NCBI RefSeq assembly: GCF_000150275.1
Contig: NW_002060968.1
Location: 43,797 to 107,796 of the forward strand
Direction: 5' to 3'
Length of the DNA: 64,000 bases
Origin: Trichoplax adhaerens
Lineage: Eukaryota > Placozoa > Uniplacotomia > Trichoplacea > Trichoplacidae
Below, piece after piece: positions 10,906 to 23,684 of this stretch; positions within the stretch are counted from its first letter, which is position 1; each line of letters opens with the position of its first letter. The notes under the pieces were generated by a model. The model was given only the letters and a program-made list of their open reading frames with translations, was not told the DNA's origin and made no database searches. Both the position numbers and the translations under genes were made by a program.

Positions 10906-12689
10906 AAACATAATTACTACTCTACAGCCATTACATAACTTACTTTGATATAGTGTCTTCTCAAACAGACAAAGAACTATAGTTTCTTGTAAACTTTACT
11001 ATATTACATAAGATTAGCTTCGTCTCAGAACTGCCAAGGACTAGCTAACTGCAATCAGACTATCTCTGGACTGTATCATTACAGCGAAAGCTCACGGTTT
11101 ATATATCCTTTGTACCGTAAACATCTTCCACAATTAGACACTTACGCAGTTTAACAACCTAGCGTACAATCTTTAATCGCAATCTAAGCTATATTTGGGG
11201 CTGCACTACACTTGCACATATCATTTTCGGTATGACTAGTGCAAACTCCCGTCGCTTTGCTAACGATTTACGATAATGTGCTCATTTAACAGAGAGTATT
11301 ATCATTTGATAGACCTGTCAGAGGTTCAGTAACTTTATACCGTGTACTAATTTAATATAAGGTCACAGAAAATTGTCTTGGCATCATTGCTCTAGACAAT
11401 CTATGTTAATAGCAAGCAAATGCCCATTTAAAGTAGTACCAATAAAAGTTTTATCTAGCAATTCATTATTGAAGACTACTGTATCGGCCATTATATCTGA
11501 AACCTTAATAAATAATGCTTTGTGCGTTAAAAACTGTATTAAAACATTTTGTTAGCAAACGGCTGTATAATTAGTCGCAAATGAAGAAAAATAGACAAGA
11601 GTCAATTTCATATCTTTTTATCGTTTACAGTTTCATGAATGAGTTTTTAATATCTTATCAACGATTCTATGTAGAATAATACTTTTTTTATATTATTATT
11701 ATACTTTCAAAGCACATTATTGCAGTACTTAGCTGCAATCACTGCACCTAATTTTTATCTAGGGTATATCTAGAATGGATTACTGGAATTACCGCCATCT
11801 TTACTATTTTTATGAGCGCAATAATCATTGGTGTCTTGTCTATGCTAATTATACTCGCAAAACAATAGGGCAACAAGTACTACTCAATAACGTTTGTGAA
11901 TATGTAAGTTTGCAGATGCAATCATCAACAGATTACTAATGACAATTTGCCGTCATAGTAAATTTTAATGACAAAAATTAATTCCAGACTCAAGAATGGG
12001 TAAAATAGATATCGTGTAAAAATAGGCAAAAGTCGTTACGATACGACGGACATCGCTTTATTTATTACAGACAATTTTTTTTTTCTGATTTACTTATCCT
12101 CTAGCAGTGATACTGTGATTGAATATGGACGTGTATACCATCATTGAAATTATAGAATGACTATGTCGTAAAATCATAATAACTCAGTCAAATTGAAAGT
12201 TTTTAAGCCATACTTCATTAATTAAGGTAGCTGTAAGATCGTATACTATTACGTTGAATTAATATAATATTCCCTTAGTATGTAATTACCTGTACATTAT
12301 TCAATCTATGTTTAGAATTAGTCAGTTTTTGATCAAATTCAATACGTAATACTTTGAACTGATTTAACCATCCTTACAAAATTCAAACAATAACGCTACC
12401 GAGTTTATTCAAAACTTCATTTTCTACTCAGGCAATGTTAAAATTATAAGACGCGACAATTTGTTCCTAGTTCTATCGATTCTCCAGTCTGTAAGCAGTT
12501 TATAGTCCATATAAATCTAAGCTATGCCAGCGAATGGATGGTAGACTAGCGAACTCCGCAACGGTAAAATTCATCGTGTTGAATATGGTATCAATAAGAT
12601 GAAGTTGTTAATCGCATGGAGTGTTTCATTCCATGTACAAATTGGAAACATTAGAATCAATAAAAGTACGATACTATTTAAGGTTGCAA
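10906..12689. other. Intergenic DNA with a possible transposase remnant
   Basis: No multi-exon gene could be assembled. It contains the right member of the inverted pair (11238-11312). It also has a minus-strand frame of about 50 codons near 11390-11540 whose SDIMAD...LL...G..LN spacing faintly recalls the DDE motif region of Harbinger-type transposases. That resemblance is weak. Confidence 0.3.
11238..11312. repeat. Inverted repeat, right member (partner 4160-4236)
   Basis: This is the reverse-complement partner of the segment just upstream of the GTAC cluster. The shared core includes TTTACGATAATGT and CGTCGCTTTGC. The flanks diverge quickly. Confidence 0.6.
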
Positions 12690-14990
12690 TTGAAATCTCC
12701 ACGTCTTTCCATTTAAAGAAATGATGGAATTACATCTCCTGCAGCTCCTTACATTTACCAATAAGTAAATCATAGTATCATCCGCCATCCTAGTTACAGT
12801 AGTGCATCCGAAAAGTGGTTTAGCATCGTCAATTAGGGAGCTCTCTACGGTATAGACTAGACTAGTTTTTAAGATGGCGCGGTACTGTTTTACCATCTAA
12901 ATCATAAAATTACCGTCTATATTGGCGAATTGATATTTGACCAAGGACTTGCTAGGATTTGATCTGGTTCATTAGTTTCGCTTATACTGTAAATAAATCA
13001 TGGAATAGTGCGTCATTTTATTTATAGCAGTACATCGGAGGAGCTATTTAGCATCATCCAGTTGGGAAATCGTGGGCTAAGTATACGGTAGACTAGTCAG
13101 CGATTTTAAAGTTGGGCGGTTCTGTATTTTTATCCATCTCATAAAATTACAGTAGGATACATATCGGCGAATTGATGTCAGATAGGCTAGGACTTGATCT
13201 GGTCTATATTAGTATGGCTTATAAGTTTATCATGGTATAGTTTGCCATTGTAATGACAGTAGTACATCGGAGAAACTATTTAGCATCAACGCCCTATCAG
13301 CCATGGAAGGAATTGTAAGGCCTGTAGACTAGAAAGTGGTTTCAGGCTGTTCGGTATTTCTATCCCTATCGACGGATTGATGATGGAATATGGATATATT
13401 AAGATTAGATCTGAGCTATTCGTGTTGCCTATAAGTAAATTATGGCATAGCCTGGCACACTCATTTTAATTATAGAAGTACATTGTGTGCGCCATTTCTA
13501 ATCCTATGCACAACAGCAGATCAATCAACAGCTTACTACCATGAATTTACTGCCCATATCCGCGAAATGATTGTACTGTAGACTAGAGTAGACTAAGGAA
13601 AAATTAGGATTAGATCTGGTCCATCAAACTAGCCTATAAGTAGACCCATAGTAGAATCCGTCATTCTTTATAGTATACATTAGTACATAAGAAGAGCGAT
13701 TGAGCATTATCAATTGAAGTAATTATAAGTGAACGATTTCAGGTTTTATGATAATTCATACCCTATCATCAATCTACTACGCATAGCGATGAATTGATGA
13801 TAGGCTTGGGAAATGTGATGATTACATCCAGCCCATTCGTTTTGCCTATAAGTAAATCATAAAGTAGCATAATCCGCCACTCTAATGACTTTTAGTATAT
13901 CGGAAGTGAGCTATTTAATATCATCCATTGGAGAATTTGCAAACTGCCAGGAGTCCAAAGAGCGACTTTTGAACCGTGTAGTATTTCTATTCGTGCCTTC
14001 ATTAGTCCATCTAGCCTCTGCTGGCTACCATGAGTTTACTACGGATATCGGTGTACGGATAGCGGTTTGGCTGTATTTTAGCAATGCAATACTGCAAACA
14101 GCATTCATACATCCGTTGCATTCGTTTTGTCTCTAAGTAAATCATAATGTGTCATGATCGTAATACATTGGAAGATATAGTATCATCTATTGGAGAATGT
14201 GCAAGCTGGCAGTAATCCAAAAAGCGATCGTGCCCGTTGTGTTTCCACTCTTAGTCGTTAACGTTAACACGAGGAACTTTGATACACTCCTACTAGTAAG
14301 CTTACTGAAAAGTCTCCTTTTATTTAGGATTTACTGCATTTAAATAGTATAGCTGTAATGGCGTATTATACCCTTATCTTAGTAATTCATTACCTTATCT
14401 TATGCTAACACGTTAGGTGCAGTACAACAAGTCACTGTATTCTTACATACATAACAGTGCCTTCACTAGATAGTAGTTTGGTTACATTTTAGCAATACAA
14501 CACTGTAAACAATCTTGATGCATCCGGTCAATCGGTTTTAAGTCTAAGTAAATCATAAAGTGTCATGATCGTAGTACATCGGAAGAGAGCTATTGAGCAT
14601 CATCTATTGGAGAATTTGCTAGCTGGCAGTAATCCAAAGAGCGACTATGCCTTCACCAGATAGTAATTTGGCTACATTTTAGCAATACAACACAGTAAAC
14701 AACCTTGATACATCCTTTCCATTCGTTTTGTCTCTAAGTAAATCATAAAGTGTCATGATCGTAGTACATCGGAGAGCTATTGAACATCATCCATTGGAGA
14801 ATTTGCAAGCTGCTAGTGGTCGACAGATCGGTCTTCGCAGCGTGCAGTATACTGTATTCCTCCTATCCGTGTCAACACTAGTACAGTACAACAAACTACT
14901 GCTGCCGTTCATAAGTTTACTACGAATATATCGGTGTATGGATAGTACTTATGTTGCATTTTAGCAATGCAACACTGTCAACAACATCCA
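12690..14990. repeat. Degenerate tandem array, at least nine copies of a ~190-410 bp unit
   Basis: A composite motif of AAGTAAATCAT, then a variable gap, then AGTACATCGGA-GAGCTATTTAGCATCATC recurs near 12765, 12995, 13225, 13435, 13640, 13850, 14135, 14545 and 14740. From 13850 on, units also share GGAGAATTTGCAAGCTG and TTTTAGCAATACAACAC. Spacing is mostly 190-285 bases. The right-hand copies are the most alike, which suggests younger duplication there. The open frames inside differ between copies and look accidental. Confidence 0.85.
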
Positions 14991-16326
14991 CTTCCCCTGG
15001 ATATTTTTATTCCACCTTCAAGCCCTCAGGCCATGCTAGCCAGGGAGGCGAAATTATCAACATGCGCGCATCAACACGATACAACTGCGGTGAGAATACC
15101 ATATCGTATTCCATGGATTTTATTCTTGATTTACTCTTTCCTGCGATCATCCATAAAACAGGCAGGAAGTTGAAGTGTTGCAGGACTAAAGTAAGTAGTC
15201 TGATGTTTTGCAATGCCATGTTTTGCTCTATCATCATCATCATTTAGATGTTATTCTCGCAGTTGGCCCTTCGGCAAAACTCCCGCCAGGGGCTCGCACT
15301 TTTCTAGCCAACAGTATAGTGTTCACAACACCTTGTTGTGCTCCATAGTTTTTATTATCCCTGAACGCCCTTCGACGATTGGATATCGGAGAATCGGTAA
15401 TCTGTCCGGGAGTTTTTTTTACGAAATATGCTATCATAGGCAGTAATGTGTTTAAAACATGATGTTATACAAGTGGCTTTTCTATCAATGGCTGGTACCA
15501 GTAAAGCGCCAAGACTAATCCTATCCATTGGGTAGGCTTTTGGGTACCGCCCCTTCGAATATGCGCAGTTGCTTTCCATCATATTTAAATTAGATAACTA
15601 TCCATCGAACGGTTAACCGTTGGGCATCGTTCCGATTGATCATCTCTTCCAGCGAGAAAATGATCAAAATTGACCAAATTAGCTTCAGGAACAAGGACCG
15701 CCAGCTTCTGTTGGCATCATTCAAGCACAGTTAGGACCTTGGTTATACGATCGATCGTAAGTATCATGATGAATGATGAATTGATGATGGTGAAGTGGAT
15801 CGGTCAATCAACAATTTTCCTATCCATTTTCTGTTCATTCCTATTGAATTCCACTGTCTTGCTTATAGCATTGCATTAGCAACCAATAGGAAAGGATGGC
15901 TGATATTAGCCATCATGTATTCACGATCTATTCGAATGAAGGATTATGAAATCATTTGATCCCATGTATTGGGTATCTGGGATGTACTATGTCTCACTTA
16001 CAAGGGATTTGTTTTCAAATCGTCAATATTGCCAACGAGCAGTACTGATCCAATATCTTTTCTTGCCGCCTTATTAGGAAAAGCGGTTTGTATACCAGTG
16101 CGCAAAAAAGATCAACCCTATATCTACAGAGGCGTTGACGACAATCAAACAGCAGCTGGTAATAGAATTACTGATTGCTGATTAGAGTTCCATTGGGATT
16201 TCGATCAATGGGCTTCGATCGAGAGTGAACATTGACGTTGTACTCGATCGTTGTAGCTCGATCTTTCCTGGTTAACTTCTTCCAACATTGCAACAAGTAC
16301 TCGTAGAAATAGCGCTATCCAAGGAA
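14991..16326. other. Spacer and probable 5' region of ANKLE2
   Basis: Base composition is less AT-rich than in neighbouring spacers. Overlapping short frames on both strands show no family motif. The last few hundred bases are the likely promoter and 5' UTR of ANKLE2; no canonical element stands out. Confidence 0.4.
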
Positions 16327-19300
16327 ATGGTTGCCTTAGCGATGGAAGACATTCGAGCCCGTATTGAGACTTTAGACGATAACGAATTAAGGCGAGAATT
16401 GAAAAATTTGGGTCTAGATATAGGCCCCATTACTGCTACTACCAAAGCAACTTTTATCGGCTTATTGGCTAAAAAATTGCATCGATTAAATGGAGGTGAA
16501 GTTCCGCCCGACAACGATCAAGACACGGATGTTAAGGTAACATACTGTGCTATAATCTACCATATCCTATCATTCACTTGCTATCAGAACCATCTATTTT
16601 CGATACAGTCGTCCTACCATGTTATAATTTGATTATCATCGGTTCATGACCATGACAATTGATGTACGTTTACATTGAAACAACAATTGTTTTGATACCT
16701 TCAGGCCGTTTCAAATAACTCTATCAACAGCTCTGCCGTTTGCCGTAAGAGCAATTCTGATCAGAAGCCATCGATTTACTACGGAGTTTGGTTAGGTGAT
16801 GATCAGCAATCAACCGAGTCTGTACCCACGACTCCACTAGTTTTCGATCGAAAGAGCGATTTAGAAAAATACTTGAAAGGTCATAAAACTGCTCGGTTTA
16901 GAACTTTCAAGAGTAAAAACGACGCAGAATGTTATTCTTTATCGACATCGCAATATGTAGTCAACTCCTCGCTCAATGGCAGCAGTCTCGATACTGAACC
17001 CCCGCAACAGTACCATGGTCCATCTCGGACGATCATTAGTCACTTGCAACGTGCTGCTAGGTGTGGCTTGCTAGAACAGTATTCTGATCTAGTGGAGCAA
17101 AATCCTCGATGTTTACTTACTGCAGGTTAGAAAGGAATATTAATAGACATTTTAACTGTAAATTTTAAATTTTATCAAAGCCGTTCATAGTAATGTGTAT
17201 CATTTACTGATGAAAAAATTGATAACGAGTAATTACTTTATACGTGCAACTGACTATTCCATCAATCCCAACTCATACCATGGCTAGTAATACAGTACTT
17301 CTGCAGGGACACAATCGTTTCCTAGTCACTGAAATGATTCCCATCCATATTATAAAATTGTTACGTAAATTGTACTGCTTAGGAAAAATGGATGCATCCC
17401 TTACTGTGACTAGTGTCTGCAATTTTTGTCTATGTGAAATCCGAGTTCAATTATTTTTAAAGTTACTATTACGTGTCTTATGTTATGAAATGGATTCTTT
17501 TTATGGGCACTAGTACATATCTTGCTTATACTTATACTTGGTGTTTATTGATGGAATAGCAAAGTACATACAATTTGTTGATGGGATGAGTACATTATGT
17601 CAACATGTTATAGATTTGTCATTGTTTTTATTGAGATACAGCGATTGATATATAAAGGTTAACTAAAACTACAAGTTGTGATACCTATAGTATAATGTAC
17701 CATAATAGGTGATATGTTGGTAATAATGGCAGCTTCAGCATACTTGCAACTTAGCATTTGATCAATCCAAGCTCATACCATGGCTAGTAATATAGTGCTA
17801 CTGCAGCAACGCTCTAGTTTACTACTGACTGAAGAGATTCTCATGCGTATTATAAAATAGTTGGACAATGGTAGTACTTAGGAAAATGCATTGATCGTTT
17901 ATAGCCGCTGTATGCAATTTTATCCATATGTAAACCTAGTTGAAGTATTTTCAAAGTTATAACTAGCCCCTCAGGTTATAAATTGGATTCTTTTCAATAG
18001 GTAGTTAATGATGGACTACAAAGGTACAAACAGTAGATTGATGGATGAATACTTTACGTCAACACACTACAGATTTGTAATTGTGTATAGTAACTCCAAA
18101 TATGAGATACTGCGATTGATGACATGCTATTCTAAAGCTAGATTAGGTTAATGTTTACGAATGATCAGATGATATGATCGCGTGCGATTTTGTATGAGTA
18201 AACAATACGAGTTTTCTAAATAACTCGTTTTATTCATTTTTTGGTTAGTGTTTACGATGATCAGATGACACGGTAGCGTGCAGTTAGTATGAGTCAACAA
18301 AACCGAGCTAAATAACTCGATTTATTCGTTTTTTCTTGTAGTTGAAACCCCGGTTATTCTCCAAGAAGGCTTACGTTATAATGCAATGCACTTTGGATCA
18401 CATTATAATCAGCCTGAAATCTGCCAATATGTTATTGATAAATGTAAAGATTTGCAATTTTGGAAAAAGTTATATCCCAACGATGATTCTGAACAGCTGC
18501 GTCAAAATTGCATCAACATAGCTCTGGATCGTTACTTGAATACACCGGACAAAATGGTTATAAATCATACTATCTAATCTTTATAGCAGATGCTTTAAGG
18601 GTGCTTACTTTAATGACATTCGTTTTGCTTATTTAGTGTAGAATTCTAATAAAAAAATCTTATTACTATTCTCGGATTTAGCTGGCGGAGACACCGCTAC
18701 ATTTTGCTTGCAAGTTTGGTTTCACTGAGGTGGTTAAGAATCTACTCCATGAACCTGCAACCTTGAGAAATTGTAAAAATAAACACGGCAAGCTACCATT
18801 CGACGTAAGCCATTTTATAAAGTAAACTTTCAAACTTACTACACTAAGTGCACATCAAGTCCCTTCACTCTAAGAATTACGTATCGTGAAAAAAAGTACC
18901 ATTACCATAGGCATGGGTTCTCCAAGTAGAACGTGTTGTAGCGTATTATTTGCGCCCAACTGATGCCACTGCAATAGTCTCGTATTAATAATGTTATGAG
19001 TTCACTAATTAATTATAGTCTCTTTTTAAGTACACAAGCAGAAGTTGCATAAATCCTTATGGCTTATTCAGTACTTTCTTATTCAACTATTGTGTATGCC
19101 TATTTTTATGATTTGCTTTCCACGCATTTTGATATGGGTTCTGTATAGATTATCATTTGAGCAATCATATTCCTTTCTGATTTTTCTACACAGCTTATAT
19201 GTACCCGATACAACAATGAAGATAAACAAGAAGTTAAAGAATCGATAGAAAATTTATTTACAGGTTACATATTAAATTACTCCTTAAAACAATTCGATTT

Positions 19301-20929
19301 TGCACATGGCCTATTCGTGAGATAAGGTAGTTAATCTTCCTATGATCGTACACATTTATGTAGAACATTACTTTGTCCCAATTTACCGGGAAGATGATAA
19401 TGTTGTACCGCCAAAGCTTGGTACGCCGTGCAAGTCAGATCAAATTAATTTGAGCTTTGACGAAAGTCTGTTAGACAAAGCATTATCACCAATCGATCCC
19501 AAGCGAGTCCTAAGAGCCTACGCAGGTCCAACTTCTCCTGCTTTGGTAAGCTTCAATTAACCTATGGTATAGTTAATAGATGAGTTTATTATTTAAAATG
19601 AGATTAGAAATACTTCTGGATCGTACTGTACTGTACATAAGTACTGTATTCTTTTGGCGGATAAACATTGCATTTTATAATATTAAAAATCTCTTTTCCG
19701 TTATCTGTATTTATCAATAACATAAGGCAAAGGAATTTCATAAATTGCTGGTAACTCCATCGAGTATAGAAAAACGACGGGCTTACTCTGATATCAAGTG
19801 CCGAGATAGCGAGAAAGGAATCGAAAGAGTTGCCAGGTATGGCCGGGTATTCGATGATAGTTGGGACTTTAATGATGCCTATATATGTATTCTATTATCC
19901 AATGTTGTTACCCGTATGTACGTAGATTGGTTAGTCAACGTTCTGCCATTGATTCACCTCTGATTATTATATGCTATGATATTTCTCGATCTAGATCACT
20001 TGCACGAGATATGCAGGTTCCTTGGAAAGAATATTGGAAATTTATGGATGGTTATGCAGATTTTATGACTTCTGATGGATTAATGAAGCTAGAGAAATAT
20101 CTAAAAGAATCGAAAGCAAAGACATCAACCGCCAAAACAACGGGTTCGTAGCATGATTTTATATTTTACTTATCATCCATGTGCATTGTACGGTATAAAC
20201 ATCAGATAGATAGTTTGCAGATATTCGACATTATATATTTACGGTATGGGAAATATAGGTATTATTTTACTACTAGTAAAAGCTTGAACTGAAAATTACA
20301 CTATCTTTATTGCATTGGGCTGCATGCGTTTCCGTAGAATTAGATAATGTTACATCCAAGCTGGATACTATGAATTTAAGCGGTACTCCTGAAAGCAACA
20401 CAACACCTCGACGTGGTGAATCGGACATGGAGACGGAAACAGATGAAAATACAGATGGATTTCTTGTCGGGTAATTAAATTTCATTTTATTCTCAACCGG
20501 AGAATTTCATATCAAAACATAGCAATAGCCATATTAAATAAGTTAGTATTTCGATTTTGATGTGGTATTCAATTAACATGCCTGTATTCAAATGCATTGA
20601 AGATACAGTTGTATTTATTGTATGGATATCTGGCTTTTTAAGTAGAAAAATTGCTGGTATCGATTTGGATGTAATGCGAGCAATAAGGCCAGAAGATCTT
20701 GATAGCAATAAGTATCCACTTGTAACTGAGTGGTACAATAAAGTTTCTTCCAAAGCCAATGCAGATCAAAGTTACGATAGGTAAATGCATTGATGATAGT
20801 AGCATGCATGAAGTAAATGTAATTTAACTACGTGATCATTTCTCTGTTGACATTCTGACTGTTATGCCAATTTTGGATTACCACAGGTTGAGAAAGAAAC
20901 AGCTTGGTAAACGGATCTTATTCAAGTAA
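16327..20929 (+). CDS. ANKLE2: ANKLE2, LEM and ankyrin-repeat protein
   Basis: Eleven phase-compatible exons: 16327-16536, 16705-17125, 18342-18556, 18682-18804, 19194-19263, 19364-19545, 19727-19836, 19995-20143, 20338-20470, 20646-20780, 20887-20929 (596 aa). Known role: at the ER and nuclear envelope it promotes dephosphorylation of BAF at mitotic exit. Visible parts: a LEM domain (about 12-52, with LGLDIGPIT), a viroplasmin-like module (YYGVWLGDD then ARFRTFKSKNDAE), ankyrin repeats (NAMHFG, ETPLHFACKFG), and the family-specific blocks RVLRAYAGPTSPA and VPWKEYWKFMDGYADF. The start is the first ATG after an in-frame stop, 11 codons before the LEM domain. The N-terminal membrane segment of vertebrate ANKLE2 is absent, so an upstream exon may be missing from this model, or the animal lacks it. 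Human ANKLE2 is longer. Confidence 0.9.
17235..18125 (+). pseudogene. Two tandem F-box-like relics in ANKLE2 intron 2
   Basis: Segments 17235-17660 and 17755-18125 are diverged tandem copies. Both contain an ATG-led frame (17280 and 17779) starting MASN. In copy 2 the frame reads LTEEILMRIIK and then meets stops. In copy 1 it stays open for 78 codons with LVTEMIPIHIIKLL and a later TSVCNF. The spacing resembles an F-box (LPxEIL..I..LL......SVC). Copy 2 is clearly broken and copy 1 looks degraded. The F-box reading is tentative; the duplication is firm. Confidence 0.4.
18146..18340 (+). repeat. 97 bp tandem duplication ending in the exon-3 splice acceptor of ANKLE2
   Basis: Copies 18146-18242 and 18243-18340 share GTTTACGATGATCAGATGA-like and TAAATAACTCG words and end in similar T-rich tracts. 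The second copy supplies the acceptor actually used (TTTTTTCTTGTAG before 18342). The first ends in a comparable TTTTTTGGTTAG, so the 3' splice region has been duplicated. Confidence 0.75.
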
Positions 20930-23684
20930 CTTTAAAACGGAAAGGTTCTGCTAATAGAGCATATAATAATATACATAGTACAATATGGTATACCGTCATC
21001 TTATGCATGACATTCAATTCTCAGAGATCTGTATCCTTTGAATTTAAATTTCAAGCTATAGCACTTTTGCTAACTCATGTACAGGTGTATTGATCATGTT
21101 AGATCACCATCAACTTGCACTGTTTTCTATATCGTATGGTACTTTATTAGATTGTACAGTAATCATTTTCAGCGATAGTGAACCATAACGGGTAATTGGA
21201 CAGGGTAAATGTAAATTTAAAACTTAATCCTACAGGCATATTGTACTGTACTTTGGTGTCATGGATGTGATGTACCTAGCTGTACCATACCTATCAATGT
21301 CAAAATTTTTTCTCACTTTAATGTTTATTTTTCACCAAGCAATGGCTAATACACCAAACACGTTTGAATTCAATATTGCCTAACTTTGTTTATTCATTTC
21401 TGTCAAGAAATAGATGCATATACCATAATTTATGGTTGTTTATAAAATAGATACGTTCACAATATGTAAAATAGCACTAGCGATAAAGATTTATTCTACG
21501 TTCTAGATTGAACGCTTGCGAATAGTATGTGATTGTATTACTCTCTCGATTTATTGTGGAATGGTCAATTTAATTTAGAAATTCTGAACATATCCAAGTA
21601 TGAATTATATACCAAACACGTAAGTTGTCCTTTGATGAATAGCACTAGGATGACTTGGGTTAATCATTTCTGATGTAATCGCCATACCTTTTTAAAGTTC
21701 TAATGGTACTACTAACACCGTTTTAAAAAGTATTTTGAAATAAAATCTATTCTCAAAAATTGGTTAAACTTCGCTTATCGTGGTTTATGACGATGTTTGT
21801 ATGATGGTCAGCAACCATATCTGCTTGCACTATCTATTTATCCAAGGTTTCTAACATTTTATGACAATAAGCGTTTGGAGAATTTAACCAACTTGGCGTA
21901 AAACGCTAGAACTATAGCCAATGAAAAAGTATTAACATTTTAGTCAATGATCTTTGAGAGCATTTGCCAGTTTATTTCTTTCGCGGTCTCTGTCATTGAG
22001 AAAATTAGGCCCATCTTTTTTGAGTCCTTAGCTAAATTATATTCTATACTGGGTGATGAATACTGTAATACACATAAGTGCTCGATATTGACTATCAGTA
22101 TCATTGCAAAGTACTGCTGTAAAGCGATGACGGATTGGATGTGACTGATAAATTCGAGCAATTTCCTTCTACTTTTTCAATTGCCTGGTGTGTGTACGAT
22201 TTTAGCCTTATGTGTTAGACTTTCTTAACGCATTTAGCTCCTATCAGCTTGTGATTTTGTTTTGTTTTCTCGTGATGATTCCCTCAACTGTTCTGCTGCA
22301 TATCTATATGATTTTGATGTGCTAGACTGCACGTTTAGTATCTATCCTTGCACCAGGCTGCGGTCTTGTTTCTTTTGTATTGATGATGTTGTAGGTATTT
22401 CTTATTGATGATCACTGCATAGAATCAAGTCTTTCCTGCTTCCCGTATGCTTAGGGATATCGAAGCGGTATGCTTGTATAGTATAGAGACTGTATAATTT
22501 CTTCATTGACAAATCTATCGGATTGTTATCTTCCCGAGCGCGATGGATGGAGACGATATATTTTGTGAAATAAGGGACTCTGGTTAGCACGCCATTTATC
22601 CATTCTTGGATCGCATGATAGAATTGAGTTTAACTAGACTGTAATGTAGTAAACATAGAATTAAGCAATAGCTGGACACGAGAGTAACGAAATAGGAATA
22701 AAGAGCGTATTCAATTGCAGCCTGAGGAAGTGTCAAAGCTGCTTGAAACATATATAACGATACATTCAGAAAAAACTATATGGACGGAATAGATTGTTCA
22801 TTTCTGGCTAAGTTGGATAATCACTCGGAAAATACGTTATTCATTTTCGTCAAGGTTAAGAGGGTAATAGCTCACTTTGCGTAGCACCTCTCTACAAACG
22901 TACAAACGATCGCTATACTTGTTATGACTGAATACTCCTTTTGCATCTTGTCTAGCCTTGGCAACGATATGTTTGATCATGAGAGAAATGATACATTTTC
23001 CCTATTATTATAATTTTGTAATAGGAAGACCTTTACTTTGCCTATCTCATGCTATCGCAAAGTTGCTTATGACTGCAACTTTTGACAAGTGCTAGTAATA
23101 CTGTACTGGACTACTAGAAAAAAGCCTTTCTTCTATTCCATGGCTAATATCAAACCTCAAGCAAAGGGAAAGCAACTTTCTCTTTGATACGACTCTGATT
23201 GTGTGAGTAGGATTGACTTCAGCTGCAAGATTCCATGCACTTACAGTAGTATCTAGCGTTGGAAGCGGAAGGCTACCATGTGCGGCTGTGCCTTCCTAAC
23301 TATGCCTACTTTGCTTTACCCATATCTTCCGAAATCATGCTTAACATGGCATGTAATCTCCTGATATCAGGCTATATCCAGACATGCATAGACTTTGCTT
23401 TGCCGGCATTTTGCTCAAGCTTCAACTATTCAACATTGCAAACTCAAAGTATGACTTGACTTCAACTGGCAGATAGCATTCGCTCAAGATTAATTCGTCC
23501 ACTGTTTTGTGCGTCTAACAAAGACGATAATATTATTCTGGCAGTAATATAATGCTTTAGAGTAGTGCTAGACAACAACGGCTACTGAAATACGATCACA
23601 CAGGTAAAACATGGCCTGGATGAAAGGGTGTTCATAAAGTTTTAATGTTAGGCTAAAGAGAAAGTTGGGTTATCAAGGAACAGA
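20930..23684. other. Intergenic region without a supported gene
   Basis: The stretch between the ANKLE2 stop and the next repeat has several short open frames on both strands. None can be joined to a neighbour by good splice sites, and none shows a recognisable domain. Confidence 0.45.

Noticed and set aside
14755..15582. Cluster of short frames on both strands
   Set aside because: Partly repeat array, partly less AT-rich spacer; frames conflict with each other and lack splice-linked partners.
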